Part shown: piece after piece, positions 35,210 to 43,094 of the stretch | Position numbering within the stretch: position 1 is the stretch's first letter | Layout: each line of letters starts with the position of its first letter | Assembly (NCBI GenBank): GCA_036501365.1 | Contig: DASYAL010000049.1 | Location: 85,373-149,372 of the forward strand | Source: CAIKMD01 sp036501365 | Lineage (GTDB): Bacteria > Pseudomonadota > Alphaproteobacteria > ATCC43930 > CGMCC-115725 | DNA: 64,000 nucleotides | Direction: 5' to 3' | Notes under the pieces: model-generated | Told to the model about the DNA's origin: nothing | Seen by the model: the letters and a program-made list of their open reading frames with translations, nothing else | Database searches by the model: none | Program-made: the position numbers and the translations under genes

Positions 35210-36515
35210 GGGCCGCCATCGCCTGTCCCCAGCGATTGTTCGGCCGCGCGGCGAGCCGTTCGCCGAGCAGCGTGCGCGCGACCTCGATCCGTTTCGCCTG
35301 CACGGCGGAATCGATCAGCAGCTTGGCGAAGAAATCGCGCTGCGCATGGCTGCCGCCGATGCGGCGAACCGACGCGCGGACCGGCCAGAGCAAATCGACT
35401 GCGCGGCCGTATTCGCCGCGGCGATGCGCCAGCGCGGCGTCGCCGAGCGCGAGACCGACCTCCGCCGTCACGGCGGATTGCGTCTCGCCGGCTTGCGCAT
35501 AGGCCGCGCTCGATCGCCGCCACCAGGCGTAATCATCGGCATGGCCGGCCGCGGCAAGCGCGACGGCGTAATGCGCGTCGCCGAAAGCGAGCATGTGATC
35601 GTCGATGCGCGCGGCCGCGCGCGCGGCGAGCTCGTCCCAACGCCGACCGACAGCGACACCGAGTTGCTCGAGCCGCCACAGCAGCGCCACCGCGTTGGTG
35701 ATGTCGAGATATTCGTCGGTCGATTCCGCGCGCACCTCGCGATCGTAGCGCGCCAGCACTTCATCGAAGCGACCCAGCTCCAAGAGAAAGAGGCAGCGAT
35801 GCCAATGGACGTGGAAGGCGAAATTATTCGCATCGCGCCAGCCGACGGCCGCCTCGTCGAGCCAGGCGAGGCCGTCCTCGCTGCGATCCTGCATCTCGCA
35901 GCAATGCGCGACCGCATGCGCGCCCCAGATATCGTCGCTCGCGAGCGCCACGGCGCGGCGGCCGAGCCGCTCGGCCTCGGCGTAGTCGCCGCATTCCTCG
36001 AGCCCGAAAGCGTGACAGCCGAGCGCATAGCCGTAGCCGGGCGCAGCGGCGTCCCACGATGCGATCGCGGTGGCGACGGTGTCGCGCATATCGCGCCAGT
36101 CGCCCTGATAAAAGAGCAGATACTGAGCCAACTTCAGCGCCACGAGGTCGTGCGGATATTCGGCGAGGATGCGTTTCAGGATGGCCGCCGCGGCGCGGCA
36201 GTCGCGGCCGATCCAGGCGCGCAGCGCCTGGAGATGCAGCCTTTCGCGCGGCGTCGCGCCGGCCTGCGTCATCGCCGCTTCGGCGACGTTCGCCGCCTGC
36301 TCGGCGCGCGAGACGAGCTCGCGCTTGGTGAGGAGCAGCATGAAATAGCCGCGCAGCACCGGCGCCATGACGAGGCCGGGATCGGCGAGCGCGGCCTTGA
36401 GGCGCTCGCCGGTATCGGCGCGGAAGCCGCCATAGCCGATGATCGCGTGCTCGAGCCGCGCCGCCGAGGCTGCGTCCGACGCCGTGACCGGGATGCCGCG
36501 CGGGTCGAGGATCAT
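35199..36515 (-). CDS. Tetratricopeptide-repeat protein, TTC38-like
   Basis: The 438-residue protein is made of alpha-helical TPR-like repeats. The segments HAVAHCCEMQDRSEDGLAWL, NNFAFHVHWHRCLFLLELG and DEVLARYDREVR match the TTC38 family (a TPR protein conserved from bacteria to animals, role uncertain). ATG 36515 is the first start after the OpgC stop and the genes are nearly contiguous, with the ATG upstream region overlapping no conserved sequence. No signal peptide or membrane helix is seen, so it is probably cytoplasmic. Confidence 0.85.
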   Translation of the reverse strand: MILDPRGIPVTASDAASAARLEHAIIGYGGFRADTGERLKAALADPGLVMAPVLRGYFMLLLTKRELVSRAEQAANVAEAAMTQAGATPRERLHLQALRAWIGRDCRAAAAILKRILAEYPHDLVALKLAQYLLFYQGDWRDMRDTVATAIASWDAAAPGYGYALGCHAFGLEECGDYAEAERLGRRAVALASDDIWGAHAVAHCCEMQDRSEDGLAWLDEAAVGWRDANNFAFHVHWHRCLFLLELGRFDEVLARYDREVRAESTDEYLDITNAVALLWRLEQLGVAVGRRWDELAARAAARIDDHMLAFGDAHYAVALAAAGHADDYAWWRRSSAAYAQAGETQSAVTAEVGLALGDAALAHRRGEYGRAVDLLWPVRASVRRIGGSHAQRDFFAKLLIDSAVQAKRIEVARTLLGERLAARPNNRWGQAMAARAG

Positions 36516-36517
36516 GC

Positions 36518-37681
36518 TCAATCCGCCGCCGCCGCCATCGCCACGGCGACGCCGCGTTTCCACGGCGCGCGCTTGAACCAGGCGACGCCGTAGCCGATCG
36601 CGAATAAGAGGCCGAAGGCGATCGCATTGACCCAGAGCTGGGTGACGATACCGGTGCCCTGGTGATCGAAGATCATGCCGCCGATATAAGAGAGCACCAT
36701 GCCCGAGGTGAAGATCGAGAGCGCCTGCTGGCCGCATTTGACGAAAGGCTTGAGCCAAGGCGTCAGCAGCACCCGCTCGCGGCCCTTGAGGACGACCAGC
36801 GCGACATAGGCCGAGGCGAGGAAATGCACATATTGCAGCAGGTCCATATAGGTCTTGTCGCTGTGATCGTAGATCCAGCGCTGCAGGCGATAGAGCGGCT
36901 TGATGTCGTCGAGCGCGAAAGGCAGCGAGATCGCAAGGCCGACGAGCAGGATCGCGACCGAGCCCCAGAGCAGGATTTTCGAATCGAGCGAGACCTTGAT
37001 CCAGCCGCGGCGGAGGGCGAAGCCGGTGAAGAAGATCAGCTGCCAGGCGAGCGGGTCGAAATACCACATCGGCTGGTCGTCGGCATTGGCAGGGAAGTTG
37101 AGCTGGAATTCCCAGGCCGCGGCATAAAGCGCGATCGAGGCGGCGATGACCAGCCACGGGCTCAGCCGCGCCAGCGCCATGGCGATCGGCACCATCGCGA
37201 GGCAGACGATATAGAGCGGCAGGATGTCGATGTAATGCGGCACGTAGGTCAGGGTGAAAAGCCCGACCAGCGCGTCGCCGGGATCGCTGAAGAAGCGCTG
37301 GAACTGCGCCACGGCGACATAATCGGTGTCGGGATAGACATGCGTGCCGACCACCACGACGACCGCGGCCGCGAAGAACATGCCGATCTGCGCCGCATAG
37401 AGCTGGAGGCAGCGATAAGCGATGCGCGCGGTGCCGATCAGCCAGCCCTGGCGGAGGAAGGTGCCGCCGAAGGCGATCGAGGAGGTCATGCCCGAGATGA
37501 AGACGAACATGTTGGCGGCGTCGCTGATGCCATAACGGGCGGGGATCGCCCAGTAGAGGATGTTGCCGTGGCAATGAGCGATGAAGATGATGAACATCGC
37601 CGCGCCGCGGAAGAAATCGAGTCGGGGATCGCGCGGTCCGGCCGCCGCTGTCGAGGGAAACGTGGTGGGAGCAGCGGCCAA
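36518..37681 (-). CDS. opgC: OpgC-domain inner-membrane protein
   Basis: The roughly 387-residue polytopic protein has about ten helices and opens with PRDPRLDFFRGAAMFIIFI and AHCHGN, matching OpgC proteins that succinylate osmoregulated periplasmic glucans (acyltransferase-3-like). The start is unclear: TTG 37681 is the first plausible codon after the doxX stop, with a weak GAGG upstream. Other conserved segments are MFVFISGMTSSIAFG and IYDHSDKT. It is downstream of doxX and upstream of the TPR gene, all in one direction. Confidence 0.85.
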   Translation of the reverse strand: MAAAPTTFPSTAAAGPRDPRLDFFRGAAMFIIFIAHCHGNILYWAIPARYGISDAANMFVFISGMTSSIAFGGTFLRQGWLIGTARIAYRCLQLYAAQIGMFFAAAVVVVVGTHVYPDTDYVAVAQFQRFFSDPGDALVGLFTLTYVPHYIDILPLYIVCLAMVPIAMALARLSPWLVIAASIALYAAAWEFQLNFPANADDQPMWYFDPLAWQLIFFTGFALRRGWIKVSLDSKILLWGSVAILLVGLAISLPFALDDIKPLYRLQRWIYDHSDKTYMDLLQYVHFLASAYVALVVLKGRERVLLTPWLKPFVKCGQQALSIFTSGMVLSYIGGMIFDHQGTGIVTQLWVNAIAFGLLFAIGYGVAWFKRAPWKRGVAVAMAAAAD

Positions 37682-37694
37682 GCGGGACCGGGCC

Positions 37695-38150
37695 TCAGAG
37701 CGAGCGCAGCCGGCCGGGAAGCGGCAGGAACGGCAGGTAGCGGTCGAACAAGGCGACCACGTCGCGGCGGCGGATCGCCATGATGACGATTGCGGCTGCC
37801 CAGACCGAGCAGGCCTGATGGAACAGCACGCCGCCATCGCCATACGGATCCGTGCCGAGCGGCGAAACGAGATGGAAGAAGATCGCGCCCGACATGATGC
37901 AGAAAGCGAGCAAGGCGCCGATCACCTGCAGCGGCCGGTCGAAGAGCAGGATCGAGGCGATCAGCTCGGCGCTGCCGGTGCCGATGCGCATGATCTTCTC
38001 GTGGCCGTGGAAGCCGAGCCAGTCGGTCAAGACGGTGAACAGCCAGACGCTGCCCTGGTCGCCGGTGAACTTGAATTGCAGGTACCAGCAGAAGACGAAA
38101 GCGATCCAAGCCGAGAGTGCCCACACCACCCACTCGCCGAGCCGCTTCAT
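37695..38150 (-). CDS. DoxX-like membrane protein
   Basis: The 151-residue protein has four hydrophobic helices (WVVWALSAWIAFVFCWYLQF, ELIASILLFD, VIGALLAFCIMSGAIFFHLV and ACSVWAAAIVIMAI), the usual DoxX-family layout. GGAGGG before ATG 38150 sets the start, although the frame is open to 38282. It heads the operon that runs to the MOSC gene. In Caulobacter a DoxX-family gene is among the SigF-controlled genes, and here a SigF-type promoter motif lies upstream. Its biochemical role is not established. Confidence 0.85.
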   Translation of the reverse strand: MKRLGEWVVWALSAWIAFVFCWYLQFKFTGDQGSVWLFTVLTDWLGFHGHEKIMRIGTGSAELIASILLFDRPLQVIGALLAFCIMSGAIFFHLVSPLGTDPYGDGGVLFHQACSVWAAAIVIMAIRRRDVVALFDRYLPFLPLPGRLRSL

Positions 38151-38323
38151 GACCACCCTCCGCCAATCTTGCGATTGGCCCCGCTGCCGGTCCAAGGATA
38201 CCAGCCGCTCGGCGTTTTCGACAGGCCGAGACGCATAGGAGACGGCGGCGTGGGGATTCGCTTCGCGGCTCGGGGCAAACATCGTAGAGTCTCCGTGGTC
38301 GGGGTTGGCCTCGTGCCCGGTTA

Positions 38324-38349
38324 TTCGCGGCGCGGTCGGCCGCGGTTAC
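38324..38349 (-). promoter_or_regulatory. SigF-type ECF promoter (GTAACC-N16-CGAA)
   Basis: On the minus strand, GTAACC (38349-38344) and CGAA (38327-38324) are separated by exactly 16 bases. This is the promoter consensus reported for Caulobacter SigF. It points at the doxX gene, whose start is about 170 bp away, and lies in the gap shared with the divergent gene for an ECF sigma whose partner is NrsF-like. Confidence 0.65.
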
Positions 38350-38382
38350 ACCCTGCGGGGAATTTTGTCGTGCGGCCCATGA

Positions 38383-38970
38383 ATGCCTGATGACGACTCG
38401 GAACGAGGCGAGAGCGGTCTGACCCGAGAGACCGAGTGGTCGCGCTGGATGGCGGCGGCGCAGGACGGCGACCGCGCCGCCTATGAGCGGCTGCTGCGCG
38501 ACTGCCTGCCATTCCTGCGCGCCATCGCCGGCCGCTATCACCGCGCCGCCGACCGGCGCGAGGATGTTGTCCAGGACGTCCTTTTGACCCTCCACCGCGT
38601 CCGTCACACCTACGACCCGGCGCGGCCCTTCACCCATTGGCTCGCCACCCTGGCGCGGCGGCGTTCGATCGACGCCCTGCGCCGCCGCGGCCGGGTCGAA
38701 AAAATCGAGGTTTTCGACGAGCTTTCCTATGAAACCTTTGCCGATCCTGCGGCGAATAAAGAGATGAGCGCGCGCGACGAGGCGCCGGGATTGCGGAGCG
38801 CGATCGCCTCCCTGCCCCACGGGCAGCGGGAGGCGCTCGAGCTCCTGAAGCTGCGCGAGCTGTCGCTGGCCGAGGCCGCGCAGCTCACCGGCAAGTCGGT
38901 GAGCGCGCTCAAGGTCAACGTGCACCGGGCGATCAAAGCGCTCCGGGCGCAGTTGAAAGGAGAAGAATAG
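38383..38970 (+). CDS. ECF sigma factor, SigF-like
   Basis: A 195-residue sigma-70 family protein with region 2 (LRDCLPFLRAIAGRYHRAADRREDVVQDVLLTLHRVRHTYD, including the RPFTHWLATLARRRSIDALRR DNA-melting part) and region 4 (LPHGQREALELLKLRELSLAEAAQLTGKSVSALKVNVHRAIKAL). The next gene encodes a DUF1109/NrsF membrane anti-sigma, the partner of Caulobacter SigF, which responds to heavy metal and oxidative stress. The stop is 2 bp before that gene. ATG 38383 overlaps an out-of-frame ATG; no strong ribosome binding site is seen. Confidence 0.9.
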   Translation: MPDDDSERGESGLTRETEWSRWMAAAQDGDRAAYERLLRDCLPFLRAIAGRYHRAADRREDVVQDVLLTLHRVRHTYDPARPFTHWLATLARRRSIDALRRRGRVEKIEVFDELSYETFADPAANKEMSARDEAPGLRSAIASLPHGQREALELLKLRELSLAEAAQLTGKSVSALKVNVHRAIKALRAQLKGEE

Positions 38971-38972
38971 CC

Positions 38973-39650
38973 GTGCCGTCCTCGACCGAGCAGCTGATCG
39001 CGCGGCTCGCGGCCAGCGCCGAGCCGGTCAAGCGGCTGCGCCCGCCGCTGGTCCGCGCCGCCTTCTGGCTGATCGGCGTCGCCGCGGTCGGCGCGGTCGT
39101 GATCCCGTTCTGGGGCGATTTCGGGCTGTTCGCGAAGAAGCTCGACGATCCCAAATTCGTCGTCGAGCTGATCGGCACGCTGCTCACCGGCATCGCCGCG
39201 GTGATCGCCGCTTTCGAACTCAGCCTGCCCGACCGCTCGCCGGCTTGGGCGTGGCTGCCGATGCCGCCGCTCGCCCTGTGGCTCGCCGCGAGCGGCTACA
39301 ACTGCTGGCGCGACTGGATCGAGCTCGGCGATACCGGCTGGCGTTTCGGCGAGAGCGCCGCCTGCTTCGGCACCATCATCGGCTTCAGCATCCCGATGGG
39401 CGCAGCGCTGCTGTTCTTCCTCGCCCGCGCCAAGCCCTTGTCTCCGGCGCCGGTCGCGACGATGGGCGGGCTCGGCGTCGCCGGCCTCGCCGCCTTCTTC
39501 CTCGAGTTCAACCACCCAATCGATGCCAGCTTCCTCGATCTCGGCTGGCATGCGGCGGCGGTCGGGCTGGTGGTGGCCGGCACCTCTTTCTTCGGCCGCT
39601 GGCGCGCCGACCCTGGGCTCGCCGGCGCGGAGAAGCCGCCCGAGCTTTGA
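38973..39650 (+). CDS. nrsF: NrsF-family (DUF1109) membrane anti-sigma factor
   Basis: A 225-residue inner-membrane protein with six hydrophobic helices after a short cytoplasmic start (MPSSTEQLIARLAASAEPVKRL). DUF1109 proteins, known as NrsF in Caulobacter, hold the SigF sigma factor inactive at the membrane; two conserved periplasmic-side cysteines are involved there, and cysteines are present here in YNCWRDW and ESAACFG. It starts with GTG 38973 after AAGGAG and is nearly contiguous with the sigma gene, so the pair is co-expressed. Confidence 0.88.
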   Translation: MPSSTEQLIARLAASAEPVKRLRPPLVRAAFWLIGVAAVGAVVIPFWGDFGLFAKKLDDPKFVVELIGTLLTGIAAVIAAFELSLPDRSPAWAWLPMPPLALWLAASGYNCWRDWIELGDTGWRFGESAACFGTIIGFSIPMGAALLFFLARAKPLSPAPVATMGGLGVAGLAAFFLEFNHPIDASFLDLGWHAAAVGLVVAGTSFFGRWRADPGLAGAEKPPEL

Positions 39651-39726
39651 CTTGGCGGCGGCGCAACTCGCTTCGCCTTGACGCGTTACCTCCTCAGTGA
39701 AAACTCCAACAGAGGAGAAAAATATA

Positions 39727-40014
39727 ATGAAACGCACGATCCAGGCTGTGCTGGCGGCGACGGCGCTTGCATTCGCGGCGCCGGCTTTCATGCCGGTGGC
39801 ACATGCCGACGTCTCCGTGACCTTCAATCCGGGCGGCGTCGCCTACGGCTACAATGACGGCTACTGGGATCGCACCCATGCCTGGCATGCCTGGCCGAGC
39901 GACCGCGACCGGACTTCGTGGAGCAGCCAGTATCACGAGCATTACTACGATCGCGCCCACACCGCCCTGCCGAACGGCGGCTGGCGGACCGACACATGGT
40001 GGGGCAGCCACTGA
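39727..40014 (+). CDS. Small secreted aromatic/His-rich protein, copy 1
   Basis: The 95-residue protein has a signal peptide (MKRTIQAVLAATALAFA, ending AHA near residue 27). The mature part is rich in Tyr, Trp, His and Asp: VSVTFNPGGVAYGYNDGYWDRTHAWHAW, then HEHYYDRAHTALPNGGWRTD. GAGGAG before ATG 39727 is a strong ribosome binding site. It follows the sigma/anti-sigma pair and has its own terminator; a paralogue follows immediately. No named family is recognised; a periplasmic or surface role, possibly metal-binding, is inferred. Confidence 0.75.
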   Translation: MKRTIQAVLAATALAFAAPAFMPVAHADVSVTFNPGGVAYGYNDGYWDRTHAWHAWPSDRDRTSWSSQYHEHYYDRAHTALPNGGWRTDTWWGSH

Positions 40015-40037
40015 GCTCGATCGCCTTCTGACTTGGG

Positions 40038-40066
40038 AAAGCCCCGCTTCGGCGGGGCTTTTCTTT
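40038..40066 (+). terminator. Rho-independent terminator after small secreted protein 1
   Basis: AAAGCCCCGC, loop TTCG, GCGGGGCTTTTCTTT: a GC-rich 7-10 bp stem followed by a T-rich run, about 25 bp past the stop codon. Confidence 0.85.
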
Positions 40067-40136
40067 CGCGGCCATGTTGCCGCCATGATTCTCCGGCATG
40101 ACGGGGGCGGCACAACCCTCTCAACCGGAGAAACCG

Positions 40137-40436
40137 ATGAACATGAAACGAGGTCTTCAGGCTGTATTGATCGCCGCCGCCCTGTCGGCGGGTGCGCTGG
40201 CTCCGCTCCCAATCGCGCAGGCCGCCGATGTCTCGGTGCAGTTCAATGCCGGCAATGTCGCCTTCGGCTATTCCGATGGCTATTGGGACCGCGCCCACGC
40301 CTGGCATCCCTGGCCGAACACCGCGGCGCGGACGTCTTGGCGCAAGGCCAACACCGGGCATTACTATTCCCGCGCCCACACCCGTTACAAAGGCGCCGGC
40401 TGGCGCGACAGCGACCATTATTGGGAGCATCACTGA
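40137..40436 (+). CDS. Small secreted aromatic/His-rich protein, copy 2
   Basis: The 99-residue paralogue of the previous gene starts MNMKRGLQAVLIAAALSAG with a signal peptide ending QAA. The mature protein repeats VSVQFNAGNVAFGYSDGYWDRAHAWHPWP and ends GAGWRDSDHYWEHH. GGAG precedes ATG 40137 by 7 bp. As with copy 1, a strong terminator follows. Tandem duplication with separate terminators suggests each copy is transcribed on its own, perhaps at different levels. Confidence 0.75.
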   Translation: MNMKRGLQAVLIAAALSAGALAPLPIAQAADVSVQFNAGNVAFGYSDGYWDRAHAWHPWPNTAARTSWRKANTGHYYSRAHTRYKGAGWRDSDHYWEHH

Positions 40437-40457
40437 GCCCCCGCGCATTGGCGACGG

Positions 40458-40488
40458 AAAAGCCCCGCTGCGGCGGGGCTTTTCTTTT
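40458..40488 (+). terminator. Rho-independent terminator after small secreted protein 2
   Basis: AAAAGCCCCGC, loop TGCG, GCGGGGCTTTTCTTTT: nearly the same hairpin as the one at 40038, with a T-run, about 20 bp past the stop. Confidence 0.87.
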
Positions 40489-40496
40489 AGCGCACG

Positions 40497-40584
40497 TGGT
40501 GCCCGCTGCCGGACTTGAACCGGCACTCCGATTTCTCAGAAACGGATTTTAAGTCCGTTGCGTCTACCATTCCGCCAAGCGGGC
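40497..40584 (-). tRNA. tRNA-Leu (anticodon TAA)
   Basis: Read on the minus strand, the 88-nt gene has a 7-bp acceptor stem (GCCCGCT/AGCGGGC), D arm with AATGGTAGACGC, anticodon stem ACGGA/TCCGT around the loop CTTAAAA (anticodon TAA), a long class II variable arm, T arm GCCGGTTCAAGTCCGGC, and an encoded CCA. The long variable arm and anticodon make it leucine. Confidence 0.95.
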
Positions 40585-40617
40585 ACGGTCGGCAATCTAA
40601 CCTGGAATAGCCGGAAC

Positions 40618-40674
40618 GTCATGGCGAGCCGAGCGACTCGAACGCTGGATCGCTTCGCTTCGCTCGCAATGACA
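40618..40674. repeat. GTCATTGCGAG/CAATCCAG-type palindromic repeat, copy B1
   Basis: The stretch starts GTCATGGCGAGCCGAGCGA and ends CGCTTCGCTTCGCTCGCAATGAC, with TGGATCGC in the middle, an imperfect palindrome. The same sequence family flanks the broken GIY-YIG gene near 55174 and 55556. It lies between tRNA-Leu and a small membrane-protein gene. Confidence 0.7.
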
Positions 40675-40698
40675 GCGCGCCGGTCTTAAGGTCGCGCG

Positions 40699-40920
40699 AT
40701 GGTCGATTATCCGACTCTGCGCTTCCTCGAAAGACATGGCGGCTGGCTGGCGATCGCCGTCGGCCTCGCCGCACTTTTCGCCGGCATCGTCGCCGTGCTG
40801 CTCGGCGCCTCGCTGTGGTGGCTGCTCGCCGGTGCGGTCGCGGGTGGGGCGCTCTATCTCTTGGCGCGCTCTTACGTCGAGCTGATCCGGCTGATGACCG
40901 ATATGTTGCTGCCGAAATAG
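40699..40920 (+). CDS. Small two-helix membrane protein, unknown function
   Basis: The 73-residue protein has two hydrophobic helices (WLAIAVGLAALFAGIVAVLLG and LWWLLAGAVAGGALYLLA) between a short charged start (MVDYPTLRFLERHGG) and a polar end. I recognise no family. Base use is like that of neighbours, and the helices make a chance frame unlikely. It converges on the CinA-like gene, 10 bp from its stop. Confidence 0.6.
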   Translation: MVDYPTLRFLERHGGWLAIAVGLAALFAGIVAVLLGASLWWLLAGAVAGGALYLLARSYVELIRLMTDMLLPK

Positions 40921-40930
40921 CGGGCGCCGT

Positions 40931-41722
40931 TTATTCCTCGACCGGCGTGTCGCCGAGATCGCGCACCATCGCCGCGACCTCCTCGGTCGCTTGCGCCAGC
41001 CGCGCCGGCTCGCGCCCGCGCAGCACGAGATTCACGCCGAAGCTGCCGCGCCGCATGATCGGATAGGAGCCGATCTCGACATCCTCGTAGCGGCTCTGGA
41101 TCTCGCCGAGGCGCTTGGCCAGCACGCCCTCGGCGAGCGCGGTGGCGACGGTGCGCGAGAGCATCGGCTTACCGCCCTTGAGCCCGCGCTTCACCGTGTC
41201 GAACATGCCCTGCATCACCCGCGGGATGCCGGCGAAGACATAGACATTGCCCATCTTGAAGCCGGGCGCGCGCGAGACCGGGTTGTAGACGAGGCTCGCG
41301 CCCTCGGGCGTCGTCGCCATGCGCATGCGCGCCTCGTTGAGCTCGCTCGGCGAATAGAAATTGAGGAAGTGCTTATGCGCCTCGGGATGCACCACCCAGG
41401 GCACGCCGAAGGCCTTGGCGATCGATTCCGAGGTGATGTCGTCATGCGTCGGGCCGATGCCGCCGGTGGTGAAGACGTAATCGTATTTGGCGCGCAGCTC
41501 GTTGACGACCGCGACGATCGTCGCCTCGACATCGGGGATGACGCGCGCCTCCTTCAAGGTCACGCCGACCTCGCCGAGGCCTTTGGCGATATAGGCGAGG
41601 TTCGCATCCTGGGTCCGGCCCGAGAGGATCTCGTTGCCGATGATGAGGATGCAGGCGGTGACGTCTTTCTCACCGACGGGCTGGGCTTGCGCCTGCTTGT
41701 TTTCAGGATGGTCGGTGCTCAC
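40931..41722 (-). CDS. CinA-like molybdopterin-binding-fold protein
   Basis: The 263-residue protein has the MoaB/Mog-like domain of the CinA family: ACILIIGNEILSGRTQDANLAYIAKGL, VFTTGGIGPTHDDITSESIAKAFG and GNVYVFAGIPRVMQGMF. It lacks the C-terminal nicotinamide-nucleotide deamidase half of full CinA. Stand-alone proteins of this kind may act as NMN or ADP-ribose hydrolases or Moco-related proteins; the role is uncertain. It is divergent from the methionine aminopeptidase gene. Confidence 0.88.
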   Translation of the reverse strand: MSTDHPENKQAQAQPVGEKDVTACILIIGNEILSGRTQDANLAYIAKGLGEVGVTLKEARVIPDVEATIVAVVNELRAKYDYVFTTGGIGPTHDDITSESIAKAFGVPWVVHPEAHKHFLNFYSPSELNEARMRMATTPEGASLVYNPVSRAPGFKMGNVYVFAGIPRVMQGMFDTVKRGLKGGKPMLSRTVATALAEGVLAKRLGEIQSRYEDVEIGSYPIMRRGSFGVNLVLRGREPARLAQATEEVAAMVRDLGDTPVEE

Positions 41723-41826
41723 ATAATGCTCCCAGGTTTTCTTTCCCCGAAGTTAGGCGCAAAGGCGACCGGCCCGCAAGGACACGCGCTTGCCCGGCGC
41801 CCGGGAAGGGGATATGAGGTCGCTCC

Positions 41827-42666
41827 ATGAACCAGTTTCAGCCCGCCCCCGTCGTCGAGGATCGCGCCGCGGCCGAGGAACGGCGCATCAAGCTGCACGG
41901 CGCCGCCGATTTCGACGGCATGCGCAAGGCCGGCAAGCTCGCCGCCGAGGTGCTCGACTACATCACGCCGCATGTCGTGCCGGGCGTCACCACCGACGCG
42001 CTCGACCGGCTGTGCCACGGCTTCATCGTCGATCACGGCGCGATCCCGGCGCCGCTCAACTATCGCGGCTTCCCGCGCTCGATCTGCACCTCGATCAACC
42101 ACGTCGTCTGCCACGGCATCCCGGGCGACCGCAAGCTCGAGGAAGGCGACATCGTCAATCTCGACATCACCGTGATCCTCGACGGCTGGCACGGCGACAC
42201 CAGCCGCATGTTCCTCGTCGGCGAGAAGGTGCCCTTGAAAGCGCGCAAGCTGGTCGAAGTCACTTACGAGGCGATGATGCGCGGCATCGCCGAGGTGCGG
42301 CCGGGCGCGACGCTCGGCGATATCGGCTACGCGATCCAGAGCTTCGCCGAGGCGAACCGTTTCTCGGTGGTGCGCGATTTCTGCGGCCACGGCATCGGCC
42401 GCGTCTTCCACGACGCGCCCTCGGTCGTGCATTTCGGCCGGCCGGGCGAAGGCGTGAAGCTGCGCGAGGGCATGTTCTTCACCATCGAGCCGATGATCAA
42501 TGCCGGCCGCTACGAGGTGAAGATCCTCTCGGACGGCTGGACCGCCGTCACCAAGGACCGCTCGCTCTCGGCGCAGTTCGAGCACACCGTGGCGGTAACC
42601 GCCACGGGACATGAAATATTGACCCTCTCGCCCAAGGGCCTGAACCACCCGCCCTACCAGCTCTGA
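41827..42666 (+). CDS. map: Type I methionine aminopeptidase
   Basis: This cytoplasmic metalloenzyme removes the initiator methionine. The 279-residue protein has the family's metal ligands in VNLDITVILDGWHGDTSRMF (two aspartates), FCGHGIGRVFHDAPSVVHF (histidine), FTIEPMIN and SAQFEHTVAV (glutamates). INHVVCHGIP carries the substrate histidine. Length and layout fit type Ia. An N-terminal extension of about 30 residues precedes the usual start of homology. Confidence 0.96.
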   Translation: MNQFQPAPVVEDRAAAEERRIKLHGAADFDGMRKAGKLAAEVLDYITPHVVPGVTTDALDRLCHGFIVDHGAIPAPLNYRGFPRSICTSINHVVCHGIPGDRKLEEGDIVNLDITVILDGWHGDTSRMFLVGEKVPLKARKLVEVTYEAMMRGIAEVRPGATLGDIGYAIQSFAEANRFSVVRDFCGHGIGRVFHDAPSVVHFGRPGEGVKLREGMFFTIEPMINAGRYEVKILSDGWTAVTKDRSLSAQFEHTVAVTATGHEILTLSPKGLNHPPYQL

Positions 42667-42720
42667 AGCGTGCCGCGGCCGCCGCAACCGCGATCACGGA
42701 ACTTAGATCGCACTTGACTG

Positions 42721-42765
42721 ATCCATAGCTGGCGGGTTATGAATAATCCATAACTGATGGGTTAT
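42721..42765. promoter_or_regulatory. Direct-repeat operator candidate upstream of ArsR-type gene
   Basis: ATCCATAGCTGGCGGGTTAT (42721-42740) and ATCCATAACTGATGGGTTAT (42746-42765) match at 17 of 20 positions and are spaced by 25 bp. The second ends 8 bp before the regulator's ATG, in the position expected for promoter and operator sequence of an autoregulated ArsR-type gene. Confidence 0.55.
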
Positions 42766-42773
42766 CGATTGCC

Positions 42774-43094
42774 ATGCCCGCGGCCGCCGAAGCGCTCTTA
42801 AAATCCCTCGCCGATCCCACGCGGCGCGCGCTCTTCGAGCGACTCTGCCGCGACGGCGAGCAGACCGTGGGCGCGCTGACCGATCACGCGCGGGTCTCGC
42901 AGCCGGCGGTCTCGAAGCATCTCGGCGTGCTGAAACAGGCCGGGCTGGTGCGCCATCGCCGCGCCGGCCGCGAGACCCATTATCGCGCCCAGCCGCAAGC
43001 GCTGGCGCCGCTGATCGATTGGATGAGCTTCTACGCCGGCTTCTGGCGCAACCGCTTCGACCGCCTCGAAGCCTTGCTGAAAAGGATGGACTGA
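42774..43094 (+). CDS. ArsR/SmtB-family transcriptional regulator
   Basis: The 106-residue winged-helix protein opens LLKSLADPTRRALFERLCRDGEQTVGALTDH, with the recognition helix RVSQPAVSKHLGVLKQAGLVRHRRAGRETHY. It lacks the metal-binding ELCVCDL cysteines, so it belongs to the metal-independent group that is typically paired with an AHSA1-type gene, as here: the next gene starts within its stop codon (TGATG). Two direct repeats just upstream are the likely autoregulatory operator. Confidence 0.92.
   Translation: MPAAAEALLKSLADPTRRALFERLCRDGEQTVGALTDHARVSQPAVSKHLGVLKQAGLVRHRRAGRETHYRAQPQALAPLIDWMSFYAGFWRNRFDRLEALLKRMD

Noticed and set aside
36516..37574. Upstream extension of the TPR gene's open frame through the OpgC gene
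   Set aside because: It reads out of frame through a conserved membrane protein; TPR homology begins only after ATG 36515.
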